This document shows positions 9,137-20,200 of a DNA stretch of 64,000 nt, one piece after another; position 1 is the first letter of the stretch, and the number at the start of each line of letters is the position of its first letter. The translations under genes and the position numbers were made by a program. The notes below the pieces were generated by a model. The model was given only the letters and a program-made list of their open reading frames with translations. It searched no databases and had not been told where the DNA came from. Source of the stretch: Candidatus Delongbacteria bacterium (GTDB lineage Bacteria; CAIWAD01). Where the stretch lies: assembly GCA_041675285.1 (NCBI GenBank), contig JBAYTZ010000001.1, positions 62,001 to 126,000 on the forward strand. The letters run 5' to 3'.

Positions 9137-9940
9137 ATGCGCGCCTTTCGCGCCCTGTTCCTGTCGGACCTGCACCTGGGCACGCGAGCCTGCCAGGCGG
9201 AGCGGCTGCTGGCCTTCCTGAAGACCCACAACGCCGACCGCATCTACCTGGTGGGGGACTTGATCGACCTGTGGCGCTTCCGCAGCGCCGGGCTCTGGTT
9301 TCCCCAGCAGCATGTGAACATCGTGCGCACCCTGCTGGGCAAGGCCAAGCACGGCAGCGAACTGATCTACATCCCGGGCAACCACGACGACCTGCTGCGC
9401 CAGTTCCTCGATCTGCAGGAGCCGCGGCTGGGGCGCATCCAGCTCCTCTCCGAGACCACCCACGACTGCCTGGACGGCCGCCGGCTCTGGGTGACCCACG
9501 GCGACCAGCATCACCACTACCTCAAGCTGTTGCAGAACCGGCCCCTGCACTGGCTGATCGACAAGGGCTACGGCCTGCTGACCCTGGCCAGCCTGGCCAC
9601 CCGGCCGCTCTACGCCGAGGGCGAGAGCCTGAGTCGCAATCTGCGCTCTCGGCTCAAGCGCGTGGGCAGTTACTACGAGCGCTTCGCCGACGACATGCTG
9701 GAGCGGGCCGCGGCGGCGGGCTACGACGGCGTGGTCTGCGGACACATCCACCACCCGGAGCTGCGGGAACAGGCCGGCCGGCTCTATCTGAACTGCGGGG
9801 ACTGGGTGGACAATTGCACGGCCGTGGCGGAGACCCGGGAGGGCCGCTTCCAGCTGCTCCGGACCGACCAGCCGGCGCTGCAGGACTGGCCCGCCGCTGC
9901 CGCGGCGCTGGCGGAAGCCGACGGGCGGGTGGCGGCATGA
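9137..9940 (+). CDS. Calcineurin-like phosphoesterase, UDP-2,3-diacylglucosamine diphosphatase (LpxH-like) family
   Basis: 267 residues with the full dinuclear metal set of the LpxH-type branch: FLSDLHLG near the N-terminus, VGDLIDLW, PGNHDD, THGDQHHHY and CGHIHHPE. Enzymes of this branch cleave UDP-2,3-diacylglucosamine to lipid X in lipid A synthesis, though several homologues act on other nucleotides. The start has GGGGGA five bases upstream. It overlaps the diacylglycerol kinase gene by ATGA, so lipid turnover at the inner membrane is a sensible shared theme. The in vivo substrate is not proven. Confidence 0.85.
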   Translation: MRAFRALFLSDLHLGTRACQAERLLAFLKTHNADRIYLVGDLIDLWRFRSAGLWFPQQHVNIVRTLLGKAKHGSELIYIPGNHDDLLRQFLDLQEPRLGRIQLLSETTHDCLDGRRLWVTHGDQHHHYLKLLQNRPLHWLIDKGYGLLTLASLATRPLYAEGESLSRNLRSRLKRVGSYYERFADDMLERAAAAGYDGVVCGHIHHPELREQAGRLYLNCGDWVDNCTAVAETREGRFQLLRTDQPALQDWPAAAAALAEADGRVAA

Positions 9941-10290
9941 GGACCCTCTCGCCCCAGCGGCTGCGCGCCGCCTTCGGCTATTCCCGGCAGGGCCTGCGGG
10001 CCGCCTGGGCCAGCGAACCCTCCTTCCGCGACGAGGTCTGGCTGAGCTGCCTGCTGCTGCCCCTGGCCCTCGGGCTGGGCGAGGGCGGCGCGGAGCGCGC
10101 GCTGCTGGCGGGCAGCTGGCTGCTCGTGCCGCTCACCGAGCTGCTCAACACGGCGGTGGAGGTCCTGGTGGAGCGCATCGACCCCTGCCTGCATCCCCTC
10201 TCGGGCCGCGCCAAGGACCTGGGCAGCGCGGCCGTCTTCGCGGCCATGGCGCTGGCGGCCCTGGTCTGGCTGCTCGTGCTGCTGGACTAG
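9937..10290 (+). CDS. dgkA: Diacylglycerol/undecaprenol kinase (DgkA family)
   Basis: 117 residues, the normal length of this small three-helix membrane kinase. The conserved catalytic stretch ELLNTAVEVLVERID followed by AKDLGSAAV is clear, with hydrophobic helices before and after it. It phosphorylates diacylglycerol or, in many non-enterobacterial members, undecaprenol. The start codon overlaps the stop of the LpxH-like gene. The N-terminus has the amphipathic FGYSRQGLRAAW segment typical of the family. Confidence 0.9.
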   Translation: MRTLSPQRLRAAFGYSRQGLRAAWASEPSFRDEVWLSCLLLPLALGLGEGGAERALLAGSWLLVPLTELLNTAVEVLVERIDPCLHPLSGRAKDLGSAAVFAAMALAALVWLLVLLD

Positions 10291-10626
10291 CTTCCGCCGC
10301 CACCGCCCGCGCCCGGATCAGAATGATCGACCGGCCCGCCGTTCTGATGGAGCGTTGCCGCGCCGTGCCCACGAATTCGTCTCAAGTGGATGCTGGACAA
10401 GCACAAGGACTTGTGGCGCGATAACTGCTGTGAGTCGCGGCACTGACGGACGCCACACCCGCCCGCCTCACCCGTTCCCCGTGAACCCAACCCTGTCCCC
10501 GGACTCCGGGTCGGAGATCTCCGCCCGGCGGTGGACGCGCGGCCCGCGGGGACGGACACCGGCTCCGCCGGCCGGCGCGCGTGAGACACGTCCGCCGCCA
10601 CATCCACAACCGAGGGGGAGCTCACC
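10291..10626 (+). other. Non-coding gap upstream of the PRC-barrel operon
   Basis: No credible gene. A weak inverted repeat, ATCAGAA (10317-10323) with TTCTGAT (10342-10348), follows dgkA and could be a poor terminator. A possible sigma-54 site lies at 10414-10429. The rest is GC-rich leader ending in the ribosome binding site GGGGGAG before 10627. Confidence 0.5.
10414..10429 (+). promoter_or_regulatory. Possible sigma-54 promoter of the PRC-barrel/ATPase/glucan synthase operon
   Basis: TGGCGCG-ATAA-CTGCT keeps the GG-N10-GC spacing and differs from the consensus at two conserved positions. Predicted transcript start is near 10440, about 187 bases before the ATG at 10627. In GC-rich DNA such a match can be chance, so this is a weaker call than the other sites in the window. 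Confidence 0.35.
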
Positions 10627-11391
10627 ATGCTCTACAAGTTGAAGACCATCCGCGGCTACAAGCTGCACAGCCGGGACGGCGACATCGGCAGCGCGGAGGA
10701 GTTCTACTTCGACGACCACCACTGGACCGTCCGCTATCTGGTGGCCAACACCGGCGGCTGGCTGACGGGCCGCCAAGTGCTGATCTCGCCCTACGCCCTG
10801 ATCTCCATCCATCCGGACGCCCAGACCATCGGCGTCAGCCTGACGCGCCGGCAGATCGAGAACAGCCCGGACCTCTCCACCGACAAGCCCATCTCGCGGC
10901 AGTTCGAGCTGACCTACTACGACTACTACGGCTGGCCCATGTACTGGAGCGGCCAGCACATGTGGGGCTACTCGCCGGCCTACCCCTTCCTCGAGCGCGA
11001 CAAGGAGAAGTGGCCCCAGGTGGTGGGCGAGCAGGCCGGCTGGGATCCGCACCTGCGCAGCTCGCGCGACGTGACGGGCCACGTGATCATGGCCAGCGAC
11101 GGCGAGATCGGCCACGTGGAGGACTTCATCTTGGACGACGAGAGCTGGGCCATCCGCTACCTGGTGGTGGACACGACCAACTGGTGGCCCGGCGGCCGCG
11201 TGCTGGTCTCGCCCCAGTGGATCGAGGAGGTGAGCTGGGAGGACCAGACCGTCCACGTGGCCCTGACCCGCGCGACCATCCGGCAGTCGCCGGAGTACAG
11301 CGAGCAGTCCCTGCTGAGCCGGGACTACGAGCACAAGCTGCACCACCACTACCAGAGCCGCGACTACTGGACCGACCAGCCGGGTTCCTGA
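10627..11391 (+). CDS. PRC-barrel domain protein (two copies)
   Basis: 254 residues with two PRC-barrel-like halves. Residues about 5-75 contain YKLHSRDGDIGSAEEFYFDD followed by WTVRYLVANTGGWLTGRQVL. Residues about 140-215 contain GHVIMASDGEIGHVEDFILDD followed by WAIRYLVVDTTNWWPGGRVL. A Tyr/Trp-rich linker separates them. These small beta-barrel domains occur in stress-associated and membrane-associated proteins; no enzymatic role is known. GGGGGAG sits upstream of the start. The stop codon overlaps the ATPase start (TGATG), placing the gene first in a three-gene operon. Confidence 0.85.
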   Translation: MLYKLKTIRGYKLHSRDGDIGSAEEFYFDDHHWTVRYLVANTGGWLTGRQVLISPYALISIHPDAQTIGVSLTRRQIENSPDLSTDKPISRQFELTYYDYYGWPMYWSGQHMWGYSPAYPFLERDKEKWPQVVGEQAGWDPHLRSSRDVTGHVIMASDGEIGHVEDFILDDESWAIRYLVVDTTNWWPGGRVLVSPQWIEEVSWEDQTVHVALTRATIRQSPEYSEQSLLSRDYEHKLHHHYQSRDYWTDQPGS

Positions 11392-14207
11392 TGGACGCCG
11401 AGCTCCGGGCCGGTGGCAGACCTCCGCCGGCCGCCCGGGCGGGGCAGCGGCCCTGGCACGTCCTCTCCCTGGCCGAGCTCTGCGCGCGGCTGGAGTCCGC
11501 GCCGGAGGGGCTGGGCTCCGCCGAGGCGGCCCGGCGTCTGGCGCGGGACGGTCCCAACCGGCTGACCGCCGCCCGGCGCTTCCGCCCGCTGCGCAGCCTG
11601 CTGGGCCAGTTCAAGAGCCTGCTCGTCTGGATCCTGATCGCCGCCGGCCTGCTCTCCCTGCTGTTGGGCCAGGGCCTCGACGCCCTGGCCATCCTGCTCA
11701 TCGTCGCGCTCAACGCCGCCAGCGGGTTCCGGCAGGAGTACAGCGCGGAGAAGTCCATCGCCGCGCTGGGCAAGCTCACCGCCCCGCTGGCCCGCGTGCA
11801 GCGCGACGGCGCGGTGTGCCCGCTGCCCGCCGCGGACGTGGTGGCGGGCGACCTGCTGCTGCTCGAGGCCGGCGACGTGGTGGCGGCGGACGCCCGGCTG
11901 CTGGCCAGCGCCTCGCTGCGCTGCGTGGAATCCACCCTGACCGGCGAGTCGGAGGCCGCGGAGAAGCGGCCCGAGCCGCTGGCTGAGCTGGAACTGCCGC
12001 TGGGCGAACGCGCCAACCTGGTCTTCATGGGCACGCACGTGGCCGCGGGCACGGGTCGGGCCCTGGTGGTGGGCACGGGCATGGACACCGAACTGGGGTG
12101 CATCGCCGGGCTGATCCAGGCGGCGGACGCGGAGCCGGTCAGCTCCCTGCAACGCAAGCTGGAGGTCTTCGGCCGCGTGCTGGTGAAGGTCGCGCTGGGG
12201 ATCGTGGCCCTGCTCTTCGGGCTGGGCCTCTTGCGCCACGTGCCGCTGCTGGAGCTGGTGATGACCTCCGTCGGCCTGGCCGTGGCCGCAGTGCCCGAGG
12301 GCCTGCCGGCCGTGGTCACCGTGGCGCTCTCGCTGGGCGTGCTGCGCATGTCGCGGCGCCGCGCGCTGGTGCGCCGGCTGGCCGCCGTGGAGACGCTGGG
12401 CTCCACCAGCGTCATCTGCACGGACAAGACCGGCACGCTGACCCTGGGCGAGATGACCGTGCGCGCCCTCCACACCGTGGGTCAGGACTACGTGGTCACG
12501 GGCGCGGGCTACGGGCCGGCGGGCGCGGTCCAGCCGGTGGGGCCGGAGTCCGCGGCGGCCTGGCGGGCGGCGCTGGACGAGTTGGCCGCCGGGCTGGTGG
12601 GCGGCAACCAGGCGCAGGTGACGGAAACGGGCGGGGTCTGGAGCTGCGTGGGCGATCCCACCGAGGGCGCCCTCCTGGTGGCGGGCGGCAAGGCCGGCGC
12701 CGACCGGGCGCGGCTGGAGGCCCGCTGGCCCGCCGTGCTCGACTTCCCCTTCGATTCCGGCCGCAAGCGCAGCACCACGCTGCGCCGGCTGGAGGCGGGC
12801 GGCTTGCGCGCCTTCTGCAACGGGGCGCCGGATCCGCTGCTGGCCCTCTGCACCCACTGCCGCGCGGACGGCGTCGATCGACCCCTCGCCCCGGCGGACC
12901 GGGAGCAGATCCAGTCCCGCGTCTCGGAGCTGGCGCGGCAGGGGCTGCGCGTGCTGGGATGCGCCCGGCGCGACCTGGAGTCCGCCGCGCCCGCCGACCT
13001 GACGGTGGAGGAGGTGGAGCGCGACCTGGTCTTCCTGGGCCTGGCCGGCCTGCACGATCCTCCGCGCGCCGAGGCCCGGGACGCCCTGGCCGCCTGCCAG
13101 GCCGCGGGCATCCGCGTGGTGATGATCACGGGCGACCATCCGGACACGGCCCGGGCCATCGCGCGGGAACTCGGGCTGCCCGCCGCCGCCGGACAGGTCC
13201 TCAGCGGCCTGGAGCTGGACCGGCTTTCCGAGGAACAGCTGCAGAAAGCGGTCGCCGACGCCGCCGTCTACGCGCGGGTCAGCGCCGGACACAAGCTGCG
13301 GATCGTCCGCGCCCTGCAGGCGGATGGCGCCGTGGTGGCCATGACGGGGGACGGCGTGAACGACGCGCCCGCCCTCAAGGGCGCCGACATCGGCATCGCC
13401 ATGGGCCGGAGCGGCACGGAGGTCACGCGCCAGGCGGCGGACCTGATCATCACGGACGACAACTTCGCCACCATCGTCCACGCCGTGGCCGAGGGCCGGG
13501 GCATCTACGCCAACATCCGCAAGACGCTGCAGTACCTGTTGGCGGGCAACACGGGCGAACTGCTCCTCATGACCGCCTGCATCGTGCCCGGGCTGCCCGT
13601 GCCCCTGCTGCCCATCCACCTGCTCTGGATCAACCTGGTCACCGATGGCCTGCCCGCGCTCTGCCTGGCCACCGATCCCGCGGATCCCGACCTGATGCGG
13701 AAGGCGCCGCGGCCGCCCGGCGAGCGCCTGGCCGACCGGGACTTCCTGCGCAGCATGCTGCTCACCGGCCTGCTCACGGCGGGCGTGGCCTTCGCCGTCT
13801 ACCTGCAGACGCTGCGCACGGCCGGACCGGCCGCGGCCCGCAGCTCGGCCTTCGCCGTGCTGGTCTTCGCCGAACTCTGGCGCGCCTTCGGGGCCCGCAG
13901 CGCGACCCGCCCCGTCTGGCGTCTCCCGCTGGCGGGCAACCTCAATCTGGTGGGCGTGGTGGCGCTCTCCATCGGGCTCCAGTTCTGGAGCCAGCACAGC
14001 GTGCGGCTGGGCGCCTTCCTGCAGACCACGCCCCTGAGCTATCCCCAAGGCCTGCTCCTGCTGGCCCTGGGCACCCTTCCGCTGGCGGTTCTGGAACTGC
14101 TGAAAGTGCTGCGCCCGGGGCGCCCGCGCGCCCGCGGCAACCCGCCCGTCGACAGCGGCGGCGAACCCGGCGAACGCGGGCCGGAGACAAGGAAGAGCAC
14201 GCCATGA
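11391..14207 (+). CDS. P-type cation-transporting ATPase, type II (Ca2+-ATPase-like)
   Basis: 938 residues, normal for the family. Seen in order: N-terminal cation ATPase domain; actuator domain with TLTGES near residue 183; the PEGLP transmembrane motif typical of Ca2+ pumps; phosphorylation site CTDKTGTL near residue 344; nucleotide domain; hinge MTGDGVNDAPALKGADIGIAMG; and a six-helix C-terminal block with LLWINLVTDGLPALCLATDP. It pumps a cation, most likely Ca2+, out of the cytoplasm at the cost of ATP. It overlaps both neighbours (TGATG upstream, ATGA downstream), so it is made together with the PRC-barrel protein and the cyclic glucan synthase. Ion specificity is inferred only. Confidence 0.9.
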   Translation: MDAELRAGGRPPPAARAGQRPWHVLSLAELCARLESAPEGLGSAEAARRLARDGPNRLTAARRFRPLRSLLGQFKSLLVWILIAAGLLSLLLGQGLDALAILLIVALNAASGFRQEYSAEKSIAALGKLTAPLARVQRDGAVCPLPAADVVAGDLLLLEAGDVVAADARLLASASLRCVESTLTGESEAAEKRPEPLAELELPLGERANLVFMGTHVAAGTGRALVVGTGMDTELGCIAGLIQAADAEPVSSLQRKLEVFGRVLVKVALGIVALLFGLGLLRHVPLLELVMTSVGLAVAAVPEGLPAVVTVALSLGVLRMSRRRALVRRLAAVETLGSTSVICTDKTGTLTLGEMTVRALHTVGQDYVVTGAGYGPAGAVQPVGPESAAAWRAALDELAAGLVGGNQAQVTETGGVWSCVGDPTEGALLVAGGKAGADRARLEARWPAVLDFPFDSGRKRSTTLRRLEAGGLRAFCNGAPDPLLALCTHCRADGVDRPLAPADREQIQSRVSELARQGLRVLGCARRDLESAAPADLTVEEVERDLVFLGLAGLHDPPRAEARDALAACQAAGIRVVMITGDHPDTARAIARELGLPAAAGQVLSGLELDRLSEEQLQKAVADAAVYARVSAGHKLRIVRALQADGAVVAMTGDGVNDAPALKGADIGIAMGRSGTEVTRQAADLIITDDNFATIVHAVAEGRGIYANIRKTLQYLLAGNTGELLLMTACIVPGLPVPLLPIHLLWINLVTDGLPALCLATDPADPDLMRKAPRPPGERLADRDFLRSMLLTGLLTAGVAFAVYLQTLRTAGPAAARSSAFAVLVFAELWRAFGARSATRPVWRLPLAGNLNLVGVVALSIGLQFWSQHSVRLGAFLQTTPLSYPQGLLLLALGTLPLAVLELLKVLRPGRPRARGNPPVDSGGEPGERGPETRKSTP

Positions 14208-17200
14208 ACACCCGCACGACGACCTTTCCCGGCCCGGACGAAGGCCGGGACAAGCGGCGGCTGGGGCTGGGAAACCGCTTGCGCCGGCTCTTCCACGGCG
14301 CCGGCGAATCCCGCACCATCGGCTTCCCGGACCTGACGCGCTGGGCGGAGGGTCTGTACCGGGCCAGCTCCACCGAACCGCCGCTGCACGGGGCGGTGTT
14401 CGCCATCGAGCAGCTGGAGCTCCATGCGCGCGACCTGGCCGCCGGCCACGTGCTGGGCCGCTCCCATGGCGACGATCGCCTGCTGCGGCGGCTGTGGGAT
14501 TCCGAGCGGGTCATCGAACGCTGCCACCTGCTGCTCTCCCGGGCCCACGCCGCCGGCCGGCGCATGGCGCTGGCCGCCGAGTGGCTGCTGGACAACCGCT
14601 GGCTGATCGAGGAGCAGGTCCACCTGGCGCGCCTGCATTTCCCCCGCGGCTACAGCCGCCAGTTGCCGCGTCTGGCGGGGGGCGCGTCCGGCGGCCGGCC
14701 GCGCATCTACGACATCATCCTGGAGTTCGTGGCCCACGTGGACGGGCGCGTGGACGAGGAGGCGCTCGCGCGCTACCTGACCGCCTACCAGTCCGTCACG
14801 CCCCTGACCCTGGGGGAGATCTGGTCGGTGGCCATCATGCTGCGACTGGCGCTGGTGGAGAGCCTGCGCCGGGTCACCGTCAACATGAGCTGGCAGCGTG
14901 CGCACCGGGACAGCGCCCTGGCCTGGGCCCAGCGCTTCGACGCCGTGCCGGACCGCCAGGACAGCGCTTTCCAGGTGCTGGCGGACCTGGTGCACGAGGG
15001 TCCGCCCCTCTCCACCACCTTCGTCGCCCAGTTCACCCAGGCCCTGCAGGGTCGCGGAGCCACCACCACGCTGGTGCTGGCCTGGCTGGAGCAGCGGCTG
15101 GCGGACCAGGGCCAGACCATCGAGGAGGCCATCCGCGCCGAGAGCCAGGGCCAGGCGGCGGCGCATTCCTCGGTGGCCAACACCATCTCCAGCCTGCGGC
15201 TGGTCAACGCGCTGGAGTGGCACGAGTTCGTCGAGTCCCACAGCCGCACGGAGCACATCCTGCGCGGCGAGGCGGCGGGCGTCTACCCGCGGATGGATTT
15301 CCCCACGCGCGACTCCTACCGGCACGTGGTGGAGGCCCTGGCCCGGCGCTTCCGGCTGGACGAGAACCAGGTGGCCCGGGCCGCCGTGGAGCTGGCCGAC
15401 GCGGCGTGCGCCCGGGCTGTCGACGACGTGGCGGCCCACGTGGGCTGGCTGCTGGTGGACGAGGGCCGGCCGCAGCTGGAGCGCGTGCTGCGCGGGCTGC
15501 CGGCGCTGGCCGCCGTCCCGCCCTCCCGGCGGCGCGCGGGCAAGCTGATTGCCTACCTGGGGCTGGTGGTCCTGCTGGCCGTCCCGGCCCTGCTGCTGCT
15601 GGCCGCCGCCGCGGGCCAGGCGCCTCGCTGGGCCCTGCCGGTGTTGTGCATCGGCGCGGCGCTGGTGGCCTCCCAGTTCGCCCTCGCCGGCGTGAACTGG
15701 CTGGCCTCCCACCTGAACCGGCCCCAGGCCATGCCGCGGATGGACTTCGAACACGGCATCCCGGCCGAGTGCCGCACGCTGGTCGTGGTGCCCACCCTGC
15801 TGACGGGGCCGGGGCGGATCGCCGCCATGCTGCAGGGCCTGGAGCTGCGCTACCTGGCCAACCGCGACCCCAATCTGTGGTTCGCGCTGCTCACCGACTT
15901 CACCGACGCCGACCAGGCCGGGGTCGCGGGCGACGACGAGCTGCTGGACCAGGCCGGCGCGGGCATCGCGGAGCTGAACCTGCGCTACGGCGACGACGCA
16001 CACGGGCGCTTCCTGCTCTTCCACCGGCCGCGGCTCCACAACCCGCAGGAGGGCTGCTGGATGGGCCGCGAGCGCAAGCGCGGCAAGCTCGAGGACTTCA
16101 ACGCCCTGTTGTGCGGAAGCGACCGGGACGCCTTCTGCCGCATCGTGGGCGACGTCTCGCAACTGACCAGCATCCGCTACGTGATCACGCTGGACACGGA
16201 CACGGATCTGCCCTGGGGCGCGGGCTGGCGCCTGGTGGGCGCCGCGGCCCATCCGCTCAACCGGCCGCTGTTGGACGCCGCGGGACGCCGCCTGCTGCGC
16301 GGCTACGCCATCCTCCAGCCGCGGGTCAGCATCTCCTGGCGCAGCGCCACCCAGAGCCGCTACGCGCGGCTGATGGCCGGCCAGGTGGGCTTCGACCCCT
16401 ACACGCACCTGGTCTCGGACCTCTACCAGGACCTCTTCCAGGAGACCTCGTTCATCGGCAAGGGCCTCTACGACGTGGGAGCCTTCCGCCGGTTGCTGGA
16501 CGGGCGCTTCCCGGACAACGCCGTGCTCAGCCACGACCTGCTGGAGTCCTGCTACGCGCGCTCGGGCCAGTGCAGCGACGTGGAGTTGCTGGAGGACTCG
16601 CCCGCGGGCTACCTGGCCGACCTGAGCCGGCGCCACCGCTGGATGCGCGGCGACTGGCAGATCGCGCCCTGGCTGGGCCTGCGGGTCGGGGACGCCGCCG
16701 GGCGGCGGATCCGGCCGGACATCGCCCTGCTGGGCTGGTGGAAGATCTTCGACAACCTGCGCCGCGCGCTGGTGGCGCCGGCCTACGCCGTGCTACTGGG
16801 GCTGGGCTGGTTCGTGCTGCCCACGCCCGGCGCCTGGACCCTGGCCGTGCTGGGCCTGCTCTTCCTGCCCGAGCTGCTTCCCGGCCTGGCCGAGCTGGTG
16901 CGCGTCCCGCCCCGCCTGCCCCTGGCCGTGCACGTGGCCACGGTGGCCCGCGCCGCCGCGCAACGGCTGGCCCGCACGGCGCTCTGGCTGGTCTTCCTGC
17001 CGCTGGAGGCGGGCGTCGCCCTGGACGCCGCCGCGCGTTCGCTCTGGCGTGTGGGCCTCAGCCGCCAGCACCTGCTCGAGTGGCAGACCGCCGCCGCAGT
17101 GGAGCGGCACGCCGGGACTGGCCTGGCGAGCGTGCTGGGACGGCTCTGGGCGGTTCCGCTGCTGGTGTTGGCGCTGGCCGCCGGGCTCGGATTCTCCGGA

Positions 17201-20200
17201 TTCTCCGGATCCGCCCTCGCCGCAGCCGCCCCGCTCCTGCTGCTCTGGTTCGGCTCGCCGCTGCTGGCGTGGTGGATCAGCCGGCCGCTGCCCGCCGCCG
17301 CCGCGCGGCTGGGCGAGGCGGACCTGCGCTTCCTGAGCCGGGTGGCCCGCCTGACCTGGCGCTACTTCGAGGTCTTCGTCGGCCCGCAGGAGAACTGGCT
17401 GCCCCCGGACAACTTCCAGCAGGAGCCCGGCCCGCGGGTGGCCCACCGCACCAGCCCGACGGACATGGGTCTCTCGCTGCTCGCCAACCTCTGCGCCCAC
17501 GACCTGGGCTACCTGAGCGCCGGGCAGCTGCTGGAGCGCACGGCCCGCACCCTGGACTCCATGGAGCAGCTCGAGCGCCACCGTGGCCACTTCTACAACT
17601 GGTACGACACCGTCACGCGCCGGGCCCTGCGGCCGCTCTACGTCTCCACCGTGGACAGCGGCAACCTGACGGGCCACGTCCGCGTGCTGCGCAGCGGGCT
17701 GCTGGAGCTGGCCGGCGCGCCCCTGCTCCCGGACGGCCTCCAGGCCGGACTGCGCGACACCCTGGAACCGCTGGCCGGACCGGCGGGGGCCGGCCCGCCG
17801 CTGGATGCGCTGCGGGACCGGCTGCGCGCCTGCCCACCGGGCCTGTCGTTCCGGCGGGAGTGGCTGGCCGGACTGGGCGCGGAGGCCGCCCGGCTGGTGG
17901 AATCCTGCGGGGTGGAGGCGGGCCCGGAGGCGGCCTGGTGGGCCACGGCCTTCGAGCGTCAGGTGCGCGCGTTGCGGGCCGACCTGAGCGAGCTGGCCCC
18001 CTGGCTGGAGTCCGGGGAGGCGCTGCCCGGGCGAGTGGCGCCCGAGCTCTGGGCCGCCCTCGAGCAGGCGGAGAACCTGGCCGGGCTGGCCGATCTGGCG
18101 CGCCAGGCGGCCGCTGGGCTGGCCCTGCCGCCCTTCGGCGAGCCGGAGCTGCGGCTGGCCCGGGCCTTCACGCTGGGCGCGGAGCGCATCGCCGCGCGTC
18201 TGGAGCAGATCGGAGCCCTGGCCGCGCGCTGCCTGGGCCTGGCCGGCGCCGAGTTCGCATTCCTCTACGATCCGCGCCGCAAGTTGCTGGCCATCGGCTA
18301 TCAGGTGGCGGAGCGCCGGCTGGACACCAGCGTCTACGACCTGCTGGCCTCGGAGGCCCGCCTGGCCAGCTACGTGGCCATCGCCTCCGGCCAGCTGCCC
18401 TTCGACCACTGGTTCGCCCTCGGGCGGCGGCTGACCACGGCCCACGGCCGGCAGGTGCTGCTCAGCTGGAGCGGATCCATGTTCGAATACCTGATGCCGC
18501 GCCTGGTGATGCCGCACTTCGCGGGCACCCTGCTGGACCAGACCTGCACGGGCGCCGTGGCCCGCCAGATCGAGTACGGCCGGCAGCGCGGCGTGCCCTG
18601 GGGGATCTCGGAGTCCTGCTACAACGTCCAGGACGGCGAGGGCACCTGGCAGTACCGGGCCTTCGGGGTGCCGGGACTGGGCCTGCAGCGCGGGCTGGGC
18701 GACGAGGTGGTGGTGGCGCCCTATGCCACGCTGCTGGCCCTGCTGGTGGATCCCCGCCGCGCCGTGGCCAACCTGCGCCAGATGGCCGCGCGCTCCTGGC
18801 TGGGCGTCTACGGCTTCTTCGAGGCCGTCGACTTCACCCCCGCGCGCCTGGACGAGGGCGAGAGCGAGGTGCGGATCCAGTCCTTCTTCGCCCACCACCA
18901 CGGGATGGGCCTGCTGGCCCTCGGGCAGGCCCTGCTGGGGCCGCTGATGCAGCGCCGCTTCCTCAGCATCCCCGAGTTCCACGCGGCGGCCCTGCTGCTG
19001 CTGGAGCGCGTGCCCCGCACCGGCGTGCTGATGTACCCGCACGCCCGGGAAGCCCGGGCCTCGGGGCGGGTCGCGCTCCCTGCGGCCCCGTCCGCGCTGC
19101 GCACCTTCACCAATCCCAACACGCCGCTGCCCGACGTGCAGCTGCTCTCCAACGGGCGCTACCACGTGATGGTCTCCGCCGCCGGCGCGGGCTACAGCCG
19201 CTTCGGCGAGCTGGCCGTCACCCGCTGGCGCGAGGATCCCACCGTCGAGGCGCACGGGGTCTTCGGTTACGTGCGCGACCTGCAGAGCGGGCACGGCTGG
19301 TCCACCACCTTTCAGCCCACGCTGCGCGCCGGCCAGAAGTACGAGGCCGTCTTCTCGCCGGGCCGGGCGGAGTTCCGCCGCCAGGACGACCAGGTGGAGA
19401 CCCACACCGAGGTCGCCGTCTCCATCGAGGACGACCTGGAGATCCGCCGCATCCGGCTCACCAACCGCTCGCCGCACGAGCGCCGGCTCTCGCTGACCGT
19501 CTACGCCGAGATCGTGCTGGCCCCCGGCGCGGCGGACGAGCTGCACCGCGTCTTCAGCAACCTCTTCGTGCAGAGCGAGCTCTGCCCCGAGCTGGGCACC
19601 GTGCTCCTGACGCGCCGGCCGCGCTCGGCGGACGAGCGGCCGCCCTGGCTCTTCTGCCTGCTGCCCCTGGGCGGCGGGGATCCGGCGGCCTGCAGTTTCG
19701 AGACCGACCGGGCGCGCTTCATCGGCCGGGGCCGCAGCCTGCGCAATCCGCTGGCGCAGGAGTCGGACGGCCCGCTCTCCGGGACGGCGGGGGCCGTGCT
19801 GGATCCCTGCGCCGCGCTGCGCCGCGAGCTCGTCCTGGCGCCCGACGCCACCGCCCGCTTCGACCTGATCCTCGGGGTGGCTCCCACGCGCGAGGCCGCG
19901 CTGCGGCTCAGCGCCAAGTATCAGGACCACCGCACCGTGGACCGCGTGCTGGACGCCGCCCCCACCCACAGCCGGACCGCCCTGGCCCAACTGGGGGCCA
20001 GCGAGGCCGACGTCCAGCGCTACGCCGAGCTGGCCGCCGCGGTGATCTTCGCCCACCGCAGTTTCCGGGCGCCGGGCAGCATCCTGCGCCGCAACCGCAA
20101 GGGCCAGGCCGGACTCTGGCGCTTCGGCATCCCGGGCGACCTGCCCATCGTGCTGCTGCGCGTGGGGGAGGCCGACAAGCTCCAGCTGGTGCAGGATCTG